A stretch of 64,000 nucleotides of DNA. Source: Sulfurovum sp. GTDB taxonomy: Bacteria > Campylobacterota > Campylobacteria > Campylobacterales > Sulfurovaceae. Both the position numbers and the translations under genes were made by a program. The notes beneath the pieces were generated by a model that made no database searches, was not told the origin of the DNA, and was given only the letters and a program-made list of their open reading frames with translations. This document shows, piece by piece, positions 15,432-25,323 of this stretch (positions are counted from its first letter, which is position 1; the number at the start of each line of letters is the position of its first letter). The stretch is taken from positions 1,351,159-1,415,158 of the forward strand of contig JAIZOF010000001.1 of NCBI GenBank assembly GCA_020525365.1. The letters run 5' to 3'.

Positions 15432-16300
15432 TTTCTATCTCCCCAGTGTAGTTTTTCACGCAAAACAGAGAAATAATTATGCTCTTTGCGGTGTATAAGA
15501 ATTGCCCCTTTTTTTGCCCCCGCAATATAAAGAATATCACCCTCTTCTAGCTCATAGACTTCCTGTCCATCAATGGAAGCAATGGCACGATACTTTTCTA
15601 CATCAAGCTCAATACTAAAATCTGCAGGCACTACTAGCGGTCGCTGATTGGCAAGTGAGTGTGTCAAAACAGGGGTAATAATAAATGCTTGTGTCAATGG
15701 ATAGAGAATAGGACCACCGGCAGAGAGATTGTAGGCAGTAGAGCCTGTTGGTGTGGAGATAATAAGTCCGTCTCCAGTATAAGAATTAAAACGCTCTCCA
15801 TCGATAGAAGCATTAACCTTTACCATTTTGGAGGGCTCAGGAGAGGTAATAACTACATCATTAAAGGCAATAAAGCTAATTTTACTACCACTACTTTTTT
15901 GGATATATCCCTCAATCATCATACGGTCATCAATACGATACTCTCCCATGAGCAGTCGGTCAAGAAATGTATCAACTTCACCAATAGTAATATCGGCAAG
16001 AAATCCCAATTTGCCCGCATTGATCCCAACAACCGGTTTATCGTAACCATAGCTTCGACGCACAAGAGAAAGAAGTGTGCCATCTCCTCCAAGAGAGACA
16101 AGAAAATCAATCTGGCAGCACATCTCTTCAAATAGAATACCTTTTAGCCCTATCATCTTTGCCGAACGCTCTGAAAGCAATACAGAGATACCCCTGCTCT
16201 CAAACTGTTGTCTAATATGCTCATAAATTGACTTAATCTCTGGTGTATTTGGCTTAAGAATGAATCCTACTGTTTTCACCTGTTGCAACTGTTTCACCAT
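15428..16300 (-). CDS. nadK: NAD kinase
   Basis: 290 residues. Phosphorylates NAD to NADP. Family motifs: GGDGTLL at about 74-80, GINAGKLGFLADI, and the glycine-rich TGSTAYNLSAGGPI. It forms a two-gene operon with recN (4-nt overlap), an association frequent in Campylobacterota, and is divergent from aspS. Confidence 0.95.
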   Translation of the reverse strand: MVKQLQQVKTVGFILKPNTPEIKSIYEHIRQQFESRGISVLLSERSAKMIGLKGILFEEMCCQIDFLVSLGGDGTLLSLVRRSYGYDKPVVGINAGKLGFLADITIGEVDTFLDRLLMGEYRIDDRMMIEGYIQKSSGSKISFIAFNDVVITSPEPSKMVKVNASIDGERFNSYTGDGLIISTPTGSTAYNLSAGGPILYPLTQAFIITPVLTHSLANQRPLVVPADFSIELDVEKYRAIASIDGQEVYELEEGDILYIAGAKKGAILIHRKEHNYFSVLREKLHWGDRN

Positions 16301-16453
16301 ATTTTCTCCATCTATGTCTTGCTTAATGACAGCCTAACATATTCTTGCTTGAGTGGCTCAAAAATATGTCATATTGTCATTTTTTTAATGGCTAGGGTTT
16401 AAGGATGTAACAATATATTCGTCATCAATGTTTGCCCCTAAACAACTTTTTGA

Positions 16454-16459
16454 TATAAT
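16454..16459 (+). promoter_or_regulatory. -10 box TATAAT upstream of aspS
   Basis: TTTTTGATATAATCGC forms an extended -10 element about 31 nt before the GTG at 16491. It lies within a possible longer reading frame (from ATG 16428), which argues for the downstream GTG start. Confidence 0.6.
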
Positions 16460-16490
16460 CGCGCTACTTAATTCATTACGAGGAATAGAC

Positions 16491-18245
16491 GTGAGAACAC
16501 ACTATTGTGCCGAAATCCATGAAATACATATTGGTGAAGAGATTACCGTAGCAGGATGGGTCGCCAGCCGGAGAGATCATGGGGGTGTTATTTTTATTGA
16601 CCTTCGCGATAAAGACGAGGTTGTACAACTTGTCTGTGACCCTGCAGATAATATGGATGCACACAAGATAGCTGAAGAGGTACGTGATCAGTTTGTCCTT
16701 ATTGCAACCGGAAAGGTACGTGCCAGAGGCGAAGGACTCGAGAACCCCAACCTTAAAACAGGAAAAATTGAGATTGTTATTCATCAACTCATTATTGAAA
16801 ATCGATCCAAACCAATGCCATTTGATTTGGGAGACGAGAAGGTTAATGAAGAGATTCGGTTAAAGTATCGCTATCTTGAACTACGCAATCAAAAATCTTA
16901 TAATATTTTTAAACTTAGATCAAAAGCAACCATTGCAGCACGAAACTCACTTGATGGTCTTGGATTTCTTGAAGTAGAAACACCCGTACTGACTAAATCT
17001 ACCCCTGAAGGTGCACGTGATTACCTTGTACCTAGCCGTGTACATCTTGGTGAATTCTATGCACTACCACAATCCCCACAACTTTTTAAACAACTACTGA
17101 TGGTCTCTAGTTTTGATCGGTATTTTCAAATTGCTAAATGTTTCCGTGACGAAGATCTCAGGGCTGATAGGCAACCAGAATTCACCCAGATAGATGTTGA
17201 AATGAGCTTTTGTACAGAAAATGATGTTATCGGTGTAGCAGAAAACCTTATCGGCGATATCTTTACACAATGTGGATTTAAGATCCCTAAAACTTTCAAA
17301 CGCATGACATACCATGAAGCTATGGAGAAATATGGAACAGACAAACCTGACATGCGTTATGAACTTGCAATGGTCGATGTAATCGATATTTTTGAGCACT
17401 GTGATAATGAGATATTCTCCCAAATTGCTTCTGAACCAAAGAAAAACCGTATCAAGGCACTCAAGGTTCCCAACGGTGACAATATCTTCTCTAAGCGTCA
17501 AATGAAAGGGTTTGAAGATTATGTTAGAAAATTTGGTGCACAAGGGCTTGGCTACTTTCAAATGAAAGAAGATGGGCTCAAGGGACCACTAACGAAGTTT
17601 TTTTCTGAAACAGATCTTAAGGCGATCATTGACCGCTGTGATTTGGCTGTAGGCGATGTAGTCTTCTTTGGTGCAGGAGAGAAGAGGGTAGTGCTTGATT
17701 ACATGGGTCGATTCCGTATCTATCTAGCAGAATTAATGAATATCATCCCCGAGAATACCTTTGAGTTCCTCTGGGTTGTTGATTTCCCAATGTTTGAAGT
17801 GGAAGATGGGCGTGTAAAAGCACTTCATCATCCTTTTACGCAACCAAAATCACTTGATTTTAAAGAAGATCTTGAAGAGATTGAGTCAATTGCTTACGAT
17901 ATTGTACTTAACGGTACAGAGCTTGGGGGTGGTTCCATCCGTATCCACAAAGAAGAGATACAAGGGGAGATCTTTAAACTGCTTGGCATCTCTGAAGAGG
18001 AGGCACAGGAGAAGTTTGGTTTCCTACTTGATGCCTTAAAGTTTGGTGCACCGCCACATGGTGGATTTGCACTTGGTCTTGATAGACTCATAATGCTCAT
18101 GGCAGGTACGGACAGTATCCGTGATGTCATTGCTTTCCCTAAAACACAACGTGCACAGTGTCTACTAACACAAGCACCAAGTCCAGTCGATACAGAACAA
18201 CTTAAAGATTTGGGTCTACGTATCAGGCAAGCACCGACAGCATAA
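16491..18245 (+). CDS. aspS: aspartyl-tRNA synthetase (probably non-discriminating)
   Basis: 584 residues from GTG 16491, which has AGGA six bases upstream; the ATG at 16428 would place the promoter inside the gene. N-terminal OB anticodon domain ([19 protein letters not shown]), class II catalytic core with motif 2 [16 protein letters not shown], a GAD insertion (~280-410) and motif 3 GLDRLIMLM. Charges tRNA-Asp. Campylobacterota commonly make Asn-tRNA and Gln-tRNA through GatCAB, so mischarging of tRNA-Asn is likely but is inferred from the group, not visible here. Confidence 0.96.
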   Translation: MRTHYCAEIHEIHIGEEITVAGWVASRRDHGGVIFIDLRDKDEVVQLVCDPADNMDAHKIAEEVRDQFVLIATGKVRARGEGLENPNLKTGKIEIVIHQLIIENRSKPMPFDLGDEKVNEEIRLKYRYLELRNQKSYNIFKLRSKATIAARNSLDGLGFLEVETPVLTKSTPEGARDYLVPSRVHLGEFYALPQSPQLFKQLLMVSSFDRYFQIAKCFRDEDLRADRQPEFTQIDVEMSFCTENDVIGVAENLIGDIFTQCGFKIPKTFKRMTYHEAMEKYGTDKPDMRYELAMVDVIDIFEHCDNEIFSQIASEPKKNRIKALKVPNGDNIFSKRQMKGFEDYVRKFGAQGLGYFQMKEDGLKGPLTKFFSETDLKAIIDRCDLAVGDVVFFGAGEKRVVLDYMGRFRIYLAELMNIIPENTFEFLWVVDFPMFEVEDGRVKALHHPFTQPKSLDFKEDLEEIESIAYDIVLNGTELGGGSIRIHKEEIQGEIFKLLGISEEEAQEKFGFLLDALKFGAPPHGGFALGLDRLIMLMAGTDSIRDVIAFPKTQRAQCLLTQAPSPVDTEQLKDLGLRIRQAPTA

Positions 18246-18337
18246 GTCATTAATATAGTAAACGGTTGGTGTTTGTGCAAACATTTCAATTTGCTTTTAT
18301 TAGCGTAACAATATCTACTAAAAAAGGATAAATATTT

Positions 18338-18931
18338 ATGAAAAAACTCTTTTTAATTATCGGTGCACCAGGCTCTGGAAAAACGACAGATGCGAGTATC
18401 ATAGCAGAAAAACACAAAAATAAGATTGTTCACTACTCTACAGGTGACATGCTTCGCGAAGAGGTAGCAAGTGGTTCTGAACTTGGAAAAGAGATAGAGA
18501 ACTACATCTCCAAAGGTGCACTTGTACCACTAAATATTATTGTTGATACTATTATCTCGGCAATCAACAATGCGCCTGTAGACAATATTCTTATCGATGG
18601 ATATCCAAGAAGTGAAGAGCAAATGACTACATTTGATGAAATTGTAGGCAGGGAAGGAAATATTGACCTTGCTTCTGTTATTGAAGTACGTGTTAGTGAA
18701 ACAGTTGCCAGGGAACGCATTTTGGGTCGTCGTGCTGAAGCGGCTCCAGGTGAAGAGAGAAGTGATGATAGCGAAGAGGTCTTTGTAAGTCGTATGAAGA
18801 TATATACGGAACCACTTCCAGCTATCCAGAAGTTTTATAAAAATAAAAATCTTCTCAAGATTATAGATGGAGAAAGGGTACTTGAAGAAGTTGTTGCAGA
18901 TATGGAAACATTCATTTTAAAAAGTATATAG
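18338..18931 (+). CDS. adk: adenylate kinase
   Basis: 197 residues, short form lacking the zinc/LID insertion. Interconverts ATP+AMP and 2 ADP. P-loop GAPGSGKTTDAS at residues 8-19, AMP-binding STGDMLREEV, DGYPRSEEQM. AAAGGA lies 7-12 nt before the ATG. It follows aspS by 92 bp and may be cotranscribed. A 7-bp hairpin lies just after the stop. Confidence 0.95.
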   Translation: MKKLFLIIGAPGSGKTTDASIIAEKHKNKIVHYSTGDMLREEVASGSELGKEIENYISKGALVPLNIIVDTIISAINNAPVDNILIDGYPRSEEQMTTFDEIVGREGNIDLASVIEVRVSETVARERILGRRAEAAPGEERSDDSEEVFVSRMKIYTEPLPAIQKFYKNKNLLKIIDGERVLEEVVADMETFILKSI

Positions 18932-18953
18932 TTATGACCAAACCTCTATGTAG

Positions 18954-18987
18954 AGAGTAGCAAGACTTGGGTCGTCATGACTACTCT
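18954..18987 (+). terminator. possible weak terminator after adk
   Basis: AGAGTAG pairs with CTACTCT across a 20-nt loop and is followed by TTTAAAA. The long loop and short T run make it a weak candidate. Confidence 0.35.
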
Positions 18988-19040
18988 TTAAAATTATCAA
19001 TATATTAACTTAATATAGATAAAAATTATTTTCCATGCTC

Positions 19041-19270
19041 CTATCTTTTTGTGTCTGGAAAATTTGCTACCATTTGGGCATAACATCTATTGGTTTTTAG
19101 TACTTCCATTACTCCCCCTAAAGACTCACTTAAAATCCCAAACATATTGAACTCATTTTTACAAGGCAGATACTCTTTTTCTACTTGAGTGTATTAGAGG
19201 CTTGGTAGGTGGTAATTTCTGCTTGGTAGCCACCAGAAAGAGAGGGTTGCTAAACTTTTTCACCCTATAT
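19041..19270 (-). pseudogene. possible degenerate coding remnant in the adk-efflux gap
   Basis: The 429-bp gap 18932-19360 has no intact gene. On the minus strand a 45-codon open stretch ends at 19041 (read as EYLPCKNEFNMFGILSE, then TNRCYAQMVANFPDTKR). A second frame upstream reads LSGGYQAEITTYQASNTLK, as if one frameshift separated them. No family recognised; it may be chance. Confidence 0.25.
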
Positions 19271-19360
19271 GACTCTTTGTTTAAACTTTTAAGCCAATTA
19301 TTGTAATATATAAAACACTTAATTTACATCAATTTTTTTGATCAATAATATGGAGCTCTC

Positions 19361-20179
19361 ATGAATAAAATACTATTCATCATAACCCTTTTAACCCTAT
19401 GTGCTTATGCAAATACACTCACCGTAACTGGTACTATTGTTTCTGATAATAAAAAATATATTGGTGCACGCTACATGGGGTATGTTAAAGAGGTCTACAG
19501 GGAAGTAGGAGACTCGGTAAAGCGGGAAGATACACTTTTTAAGATGGATTCTGCAGAGTTTGACATACTCAAAGAGCAAGTCAATCTTGGACTCGAACAA
19601 GCTGAGATACTCACTGATGTCTATCGTAGTAAACTTGATGAAATCAGACGTGAAAAGATGCTACTTAGAGAACGTAAAATATCGGGAGCTAACTTTAATT
19701 TCGATGATATGAACGATAACCTTTCCATTACAGCAGAACACACACAGTCAATGCTTAAGGCAATGCAGGCTATTGTCAAGAATGCTGCACAGAAAGTCAA
19801 AGAGGTTAGTGTTATCTCTCAGTATCTTGAGGTCAAGGCACCAAGTGATGGTATTATTGTACAGAAAAATCTACATGTGGGGGATATGGTCATGCCGGGC
19901 TTTCCTGTAATGGTTTTAGTCGACCTTAACCATCTTGAGATAGAAGCACAAGTTGCAGAGACTGATTTACTTAAGATAAACAAAGGGGATTTTATTAAAT
20001 TTGAGATTCCATCTATCCACTACAAAGGTCATGGACGCATTAAATCTATTGTTCCTAGTGCTAATCCTATGACACATACTTTTTTGGTACGTATTTCTTT
20101 CCATAAAGACCACAAGAAGATTTACCCAGGTATGTATGCCAAGTTGTACATCGATTATACACCTTCAAAAAACAGATAG
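19361..20179 (+). CDS. RND efflux periplasmic adaptor (membrane fusion protein)
   Basis: 272 residues with a signal peptide (LCAYAN). Lipoyl/biotinyl-like half domain (GYVKEVYREVGDSVKREDTL), a helical hairpin (~70-160), the second lipoyl half (EVKAPSDGIIVQKNLHVGD) and a beta-barrel (LEIEAQVAETDLLKINKGD). It would link an inner-membrane RND pump to an outer-membrane channel. It is shorter than most adaptors (~350-400), ending right after the barrel without a membrane-proximal domain. GGAG precedes the ATG. The permease genes are convergent on the other strand; no outer-membrane factor gene is nearby. Confidence 0.85.
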   Translation: MNKILFIITLLTLCAYANTLTVTGTIVSDNKKYIGARYMGYVKEVYREVGDSVKREDTLFKMDSAEFDILKEQVNLGLEQAEILTDVYRSKLDEIRREKMLLRERKISGANFNFDDMNDNLSITAEHTQSMLKAMQAIVKNAAQKVKEVSVISQYLEVKAPSDGIIVQKNLHVGDMVMPGFPVMVLVDLNHLEIEAQVAETDLLKINKGDFIKFEIPSIHYKGHGRIKSIVPSANPMTHTFLVRISFHKDHKKIYPGMYAKLYIDYTPSKNR

Positions 20180-20235
20180 AGGTGTATTTCTATTTTATAA
20201 GAGTATATTTTTAATTTTTCTAAATATAGATTTCG

Positions 20236-22134
20236 TCAACCTCTTTTGCGTATACTCTCCCACAGATGAATGAGACGTTTTTTTACTAAAGTAAAGATAT
20301 CATAGTTATGTGATATCTCTTCATTGCTCTCATCCTTGCACGCTTTTGGCAATACAAATACCTGCTTAATGCTGTTTGCTAAAATACACATTAGACCATC
20401 TGGCTCATCATCAATATTCTTACAATACTCTTTTTTTTCATGCTGTATATCCATTGCCTTGGCATTAGACATCAGTACAGGAATAAAAAAGAGCGCAACA
20501 GCAGTTGCAGCAATGCTTCCAAAAATAAGTGCAATCCCTAGTCCACCGAAAATTGGATCAGTAGAGAGTAGCAGTGAACCTAAAATAATTGCAACTGCTG
20601 TCATCAAGATTGGCTTGGCGCGAGTTGCCGTTGCTTTAGCAATAGCCCGATTCTTCTCCATCTTCTCCTCTTTCATTAAAGAGCGTGAGAAATCAATCAG
20701 TAGCAATGAACCACGTGCACTAATTCCCATAAGTGATATAAACCCGATTAATGAGGTTGCAGTTAGAAAAAAGTGGACATCAGCAAATGCTAAAGATATC
20801 TTGTCAGTAATCCAATGCCCAACAATCACTCCAATAATGGAGAGAAAACTACCTGCTAAAACAATACCACTAAGTGCAAATGATTTATAGTAGACCACCA
20901 TTAATAAAAACATCAATATCAATGCAGCAATAAACGCACCACCTAAATCACGGAAAGTATCGAGTGAAACTTTCATCTCTCCATCCCAACGTATCAGTAT
21001 CTTCTCGCCACTCTTTTTATCTACTGCATGTAAATCGAACATATACGTACTTATACCAGGATCTTTGGTAATATTGTACTCCTTCTTAAGTACTTCTAGC
21101 ATCCTATCCCGTGCCTCAAGTAGTGGGTAGACTTGAGAGACAAGATCACATTCTGCGGTAATCGTTGCCATATTCTTGAGGTTTTTTCTAAAAATTGTTG
21201 GGCTTGAAGGCATCTCTTTAATATCCACAACCTCAATAAGTGGCACCATCATCCCTTTTTGATTCATGAGTCGCAAACGTGAAAACTTTTGCTTTAATGT
21301 CTCCTTACTCTCGCCTTCAATAATGCGAGACTCATTATCAAAGCGTACAAAGATTGGAACCTGATCCTGCTGATTCTTAGTATTTTTAACTGCTACTGGC
21401 ATCCCCTTAAATGCCAAGTAAATAATCTGATTAACCTGTTCAACACTGAGTTCACTTCGTATGATCTTCTCTTTATTTGGAAGAAGCATATAAGTAGTAT
21501 AGATATCATCCATCATCACATCAATATCAACCAACCCTTCTGTATTTTGAAGTATGGTAGAAATTTTTTGTGCCATATGACGTAGCTGTTCATCACTTTT
21601 AGTATAAAGCTCTACAATGATTGTCGCAAGTGTCGGAGGTCCCGAAGGCATCTCAATAAACTTAATATTGGTATGCGGTACAATCATCTCACAGCGACGC
21701 TGAATAAGTGGGCGGATACGATGCACCATCATAAAAGAGGGTTCATTCCTTGTATGCTTACCTGTCAGATTGACTACAATCTCTGCTTGATTCTGAAACC
21801 GCTTAAAGGCACTCCCCTTGACAAGTCCAGCATAATCTAATGGTGCCCCCTGCCCCAAAAAGACTTCCATGTCAGTTACTTCTGCCTCTTTTCTAAGCAT
21901 ATCAACCACACACTGTGTCACCCGACCCGTCTCCTTGATGGAGGCATCGGTCGCAGTATCAATATAGATAGTGAAGGTATTGGCACTTTTTCCTGGAAGC
22001 ATTTTTGCAAGTACCAGTTTAGTTGGAAACATCATCACTGAACCCATTAAAGAGACAAGTACAATACCAATAACAACCCAGCGTTTACGCCTATTTTCCA
22101 ATATACCATAAAGGAAAGATTCAAATCGTGTCAT
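20236..22134 (-). CDS. RND efflux permease, C-terminal half
   Basis: 632 residues corresponding to the second pseudo-repeat of an AcrB/CusA-type transporter. A membrane helix (~18-38, TM7 equivalent), a large periplasmic porter region (~40-395) and five more helices to ~575 (for example LTATSLIGFISLMGISARG and RAKPILMTAVAIILGSLL). A cytoplasmic tail with three Cys follows. The ATG overlaps the TGA/TAA region of the N-terminal half by 4 nt, so the two halves are translationally coupled and presumably assemble. Substrate (drug, metal or other) cannot be told. Confidence 0.85.
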   Translation of the reverse strand: MTRFESFLYGILENRRKRWVVIGIVLVSLMGSVMMFPTKLVLAKMLPGKSANTFTIYIDTATDASIKETGRVTQCVVDMLRKEAEVTDMEVFLGQGAPLDYAGLVKGSAFKRFQNQAEIVVNLTGKHTRNEPSFMMVHRIRPLIQRRCEMIVPHTNIKFIEMPSGPPTLATIIVELYTKSDEQLRHMAQKISTILQNTEGLVDIDVMMDDIYTTYMLLPNKEKIIRSELSVEQVNQIIYLAFKGMPVAVKNTKNQQDQVPIFVRFDNESRIIEGESKETLKQKFSRLRLMNQKGMMVPLIEVVDIKEMPSSPTIFRKNLKNMATITAECDLVSQVYPLLEARDRMLEVLKKEYNITKDPGISTYMFDLHAVDKKSGEKILIRWDGEMKVSLDTFRDLGGAFIAALILMFLLMVVYYKSFALSGIVLAGSFLSIIGVIVGHWITDKISLAFADVHFFLTATSLIGFISLMGISARGSLLLIDFSRSLMKEEKMEKNRAIAKATATRAKPILMTAVAIILGSLLLSTDPIFGGLGIALIFGSIAATAVALFFIPVLMSNAKAMDIQHEKKEYCKNIDDEPDGLMCILANSIKQVFVLPKACKDESNEEISHNYDIFTLVKKRLIHLWESIRKRG

Positions 22135-23855
22135 TTTATTTTCTCTCCTTCTTTTTTGGGTTTCTCTTCTGCTTGCTTATGCTCCTTTGTATGGTGGGAA
22201 ATTACCTCTTTCTTTATCTTCTTAAAGTTGAGGAATTTTCTTGCCATATAGGGAGCAAATACATATGCAACAAAGAGTGAAACAGCAAGTCCTACAGGCA
22301 CATTAAGAGGAATAGGTTTCATAAACTGCCCCATCATCCCCCCAACAAAACCCATAGGCACCATTGTCAAGATAATGGCAATAGTGGCAACATTGGTTGA
22401 GGGGCCTATTTCGTCTGTTGCCTGCACAATAATCTCATCAACACTCTTCTTCTCAATGTCTAGATGTAACCGCCGATGAATATTCTCAATAACAATGATA
22501 GCATCATCAACAATGAGCCCCAAAGAGAGCAAAAAGGCAAAAAGGGTGATACGGTTAATCGTCTGATCTGTCAGTTGTGCTATAAAAAGTGTTGTTGCTA
22601 AAATCATTGGTACAGCAATAGTCACAACCATCGACTCTCGCCATCCCAAAAATGGGATGAGTATTAACATAATAATAAAGATAGTAATCTCTAAATGATG
22701 TACTAGTTCATTAACTGCCTCATCGGCCCTAACACCATAGTTTCTGGTAACAATAAATCCAACACCTGCAGCATTAAGCTGTGCTTTAGTAGCCTGTATC
22801 TTCTCTATAGCCTCTTCTGCAATAAGGACTGCATTGGTTCCTTTGAGTTTAGAAATAGTCATCGTAATTTGTGTATCAAGCCCCCTAAATGAACGGTCAG
22901 CTACTTCATGCTCCCCATCTTCTCTTTTCTCTTCTTTATAAGTATTCTCCCTAATTGCTACTGGATCAATATCCATTCTTTTTCTATAGTCTATCTGTGT
23001 ACTCTGGTAATTTTGTATATCGTAGCCATACTCCACCTTGGCAATACTCTTGAGATAGATAGGTGAATCCATATATTGTGCAATAATCAGATTTTGAAGA
23101 TCCTCAACCGTATTGATGGCATTCTCTATTCCAAAGACAACCAATTTTCCCAGTTTGTTTTCTGTATCAATCATAGGTGCATTAGTAGAAATAGATTTAA
23201 TTGCACTGGCAACTTGCCCCAAAGAGATATGGTAGGCAGAGAGTTTATTGAGATCTACCAATACATTAAACTGTGGACGCTTAACGCCTTTAAGTGTAGT
23301 CTTTGAAACATTATCTAGTGCATTGATTTCCTGCTGAAGTTCACGGATAGTACGGTAGAGTTTAACCACATCAGATTTAATATTGGGAAGTTGGTAAAAG
23401 GCTACTGTCAAAATAGGAATATCGATATCAATATCAAAAGGTTTAACCAGTGGTGGCATGGTATTCTTGGGGAGCTGATCCATATTTTGCATCACTTTAT
23501 CATAGAGCTTTAGATTAGAAGATTCACGATTCTCTCCAATATAGTACTGCACATTGACAATACCAAAATTGTTCATTGCTGTGCCGTAAACATGCTCCAC
23601 CCCTTTGATTTCACGTATACGACGCTCAAGTGGCTTGATAACCACATTGAGTACCTCTTTGGGTGAAGCGCCTGGCATTGCCACTATAACAGCACCGCCA
23701 CTAACCTCAATCTGTGGATCCTCCTCCCTTGGCATTGTATTAAGAGAGATAAACCCCAAAAGAAGAATGGCTACAGCAAGAATAGGTGTGAGTGGATTAC
23801 TAAGAAATGTTTTTGAAAAGTATCCAGCAATATTTTTTATTTTATAATTTTCCAT
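22131..23855 (-). CDS. RND efflux permease, N-terminal half
   Basis: 574 residues from ATG 23855. First pseudo-repeat of an RND pump: TM1 (~25-45), porter domain, TM2-TM6. The proton-relay acidic pair lies in TM4 (LGLIVDDAIIVIENIHRR). It ends after TM6 in a charged tail (TKEHKQAEEKPKKEGEK) rather than running on into TM7. Family members are normally a single chain above 1000 residues. ATG 23855 lies 7 nt from a TATAAT, suggesting a leaderless mRNA; an upstream in-frame start at 23882 would contain the promoter. Confidence 0.87.
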   Translation of the reverse strand: MENYKIKNIAGYFSKTFLSNPLTPILAVAILLLGFISLNTMPREEDPQIEVSGGAVIVAMPGASPKEVLNVVIKPLERRIREIKGVEHVYGTAMNNFGIVNVQYYIGENRESSNLKLYDKVMQNMDQLPKNTMPPLVKPFDIDIDIPILTVAFYQLPNIKSDVVKLYRTIRELQQEINALDNVSKTTLKGVKRPQFNVLVDLNKLSAYHISLGQVASAIKSISTNAPMIDTENKLGKLVVFGIENAINTVEDLQNLIIAQYMDSPIYLKSIAKVEYGYDIQNYQSTQIDYRKRMDIDPVAIRENTYKEEKREDGEHEVADRSFRGLDTQITMTISKLKGTNAVLIAEEAIEKIQATKAQLNAAGVGFIVTRNYGVRADEAVNELVHHLEITIFIIMLILIPFLGWRESMVVTIAVPMILATTLFIAQLTDQTINRITLFAFLLSLGLIVDDAIIVIENIHRRLHLDIEKKSVDEIIVQATDEIGPSTNVATIAIILTMVPMGFVGGMMGQFMKPIPLNVPVGLAVSLFVAYVFAPYMARKFLNFKKIKKEVISHHTKEHKQAEEKPKKEGEKIK

Positions 23856-23862
23856 TACGGTC

Positions 23863-23868
23863 ATTATA
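23863..23868 (-). promoter_or_regulatory. -10 box TATAAT for split RND operon
   Basis: On the minus strand TGCTATAATGACCGTAATG: the -10 hexamer is separated by only 7 nt from the ATG at 23855, so transcription should begin at or next to the start codon. Confidence 0.5.
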
Positions 23869-24014
23869 GCAACAATTAGCATAAAATAACTATTTTTATA
23901 TTCATTTTAATTGATTATTTTATCTATAAAGATAAGAATAAACTAATACATCTATAAATATTTTTATGGCACAATGTTTACCGAAATACATAAATTAGAA
24001 TTTAAGGATAGATT

Positions 24015-24812
24015 ATGACAAAGACAATTACAAGGCTTACAATAACAATCTTGCTCTTTCTGTTTGCCTCTACAACTGTAGAAGCAAAAGAGAAAACTGC
24101 CTACTTTAATGCATCGTATGCTAGTACAAAAACGGTTGTTTCCAAACTTAAAAAAGCAGGTTTTACTGTATTGACTACCTATTCACCGGCACAAAAGGGA
24201 TACCTAAAAGTTATTGTTGTCACCAACAGCATACTCAAAAAAATAGCACGTAAACCAAAGCGTGGTTTTGCTGCAATCCAAAAAATACTAGTTAACTCCA
24301 AAACAAAAACCGTATTAACAACCAACCCAACCTACTGGCTCAAGGCATTTCTCCAAAAAGACTACAATAGCGGTGTTGCAAGCAGTACCAAGAAGATGCT
24401 CAGTCAAGCACTTGGAAAACTAATACCTACAAAAGATATACTCGATGATGAAGAACTTTCTGGATACCACTTTATGATCGGCATGCCCTACTATGAAGAT
24501 ATGCTCAAACTTAAAAAAGATGCCAAAGGAATCAAAGGAACAAAACAACTCTTTGCATTGAAGCTCTCTAGCAATACAACACTTTATGGTATCAAAATGG
24601 GTAAAGATGTAGAGAGTTTTATTGATACCATCGGCGAGGATAAAGCACTTGTACTTCCCTATACCGTACTGATTGAAGGAGGAAATGCATATGCGCTACA
24701 TGCAAAATATTACCTTGCCATCTCCTACCCATTGCTAACCATGGGTGAATTTATGAAGATCTCTAGTATTCCCAATACTATTGAAACATTACTTACAAAA
24801 GCAGTTCAGTAG
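24015..24812 (+). CDS. exported protein of unknown function
   Basis: 265 residues with a clear signal peptide (ILLFLFASTTVEAK). The mature protein has two alpha/beta parts. The first (FNASYASTKTVVSKLKKAGF) resembles the start of DUF302-like repeats; the second ends in TVLIEGGNAYALHAKYYLA and PLLTMGEFMKI. No catalytic motif is obvious. AAGGATAG precedes the ATG. It is divergent from the RND operon and followed by a new -10 box, so it is probably monocistronic. Periplasmic by prediction; the DUF302 comparison is tentative. Confidence 0.6.
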   Translation: MTKTITRLTITILLFLFASTTVEAKEKTAYFNASYASTKTVVSKLKKAGFTVLTTYSPAQKGYLKVIVVTNSILKKIARKPKRGFAAIQKILVNSKTKTVLTTNPTYWLKAFLQKDYNSGVASSTKKMLSQALGKLIPTKDILDDEELSGYHFMIGMPYYEDMLKLKKDAKGIKGTKQLFALKLSSNTTLYGIKMGKDVESFIDTIGEDKALVLPYTVLIEGGNAYALHAKYYLAISYPLLTMGEFMKISSIPNTIETLLTKAVQ

Positions 24813-24818
24813 TATAAT
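24813..24818 (+). promoter_or_regulatory. -10 box TATAAT directly after a stop codon
   Basis: TAGTATAATAACC: the stop of the preceding gene abuts the hexamer. It could drive the next gene (start 24936) with a leader of about 110 nt. Confidence 0.4.
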
Positions 24819-24935
24819 AACCCATGTATACGTTTTATAAACAAGAATCTCATTTATGAGGATAAAACATTCAAGTATATAAAACCAAATAGGTACAATG
24901 GGTATACCACAACAAAACAATAATGGAGTAATGGG

Positions 24936-25265
24936 ATGGAAGGCTTGATAGAAGTAAGTTATACGGTGATGTGTGAAAACGATGTAGCACTTGAAATAAC
25001 ACTCAAAACACTCCTTGAGAATGAAAAAGTGATGCGCGTCATCAAGGGTGAGTTTGCTAAAGGGCTACGAAATATTATTCTTAACAGTAAAGATGAAGAG
25101 GCAAAAGTTTATCTGAAAACTGATAAAACCGTATATACCTTTACTGCTAACAAGAATGATTTTGCCGACCTGCTTGAACTTGCTGAAGAGGATGCACGTA
25201 AACATAAACGACTCAAAAAAGAGTGTGATGGGGTAGAGTTGGTAGATATTCGGACAGTTAATTAG
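24936..25265 (+). CDS. conserved-looking small cytoplasmic protein, unknown
   Basis: 109 residues, acidic-basic mixed, no signal peptide or membrane segment. GGAG lies upstream of the ATG. Segments such as VKVYLKTDKTVYTF-like beta strands (EAKVYLKTDKTVYTFTANK) followed by a charged helix (LLELAEEDARKHKRLKKE) suggest a small alpha/beta fold. It is 58 bp upstream of the Suv3-like helicase. No family recognised. Confidence 0.55.
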   Translation: MEGLIEVSYTVMCENDVALEITLKTLLENEKVMRVIKGEFAKGLRNIILNSKDEEAKVYLKTDKTVYTFTANKNDFADLLELAEEDARKHKRLKKECDGVELVDIRTVN

Positions 25266-25311
25266 CAAATAGCTTTCTCACTATTGCCTGCTATCTACTT
25301 CTTGATTTTGC

Positions 25312-25317
25312 TATAAT
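25312..25317 (+). promoter_or_regulatory. -10 box TATAAT six bases before the helicase ATG
   Basis: TTTTGCTATAATCCCTCTATG: the hexamer ends 6 nt before the ATG at 25324 and there is no ribosome-binding sequence between, so a leaderless transcript is predicted. Confidence 0.5.
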
Positions 25318-25323
25318 CCCTCT

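Noticed and set aside
18932..19360. tRNA or other structured RNA in the adk-efflux gap
   Set aside because: No cloverleaf or TTCGA-type loop could be found; only one weak hairpin after adk.
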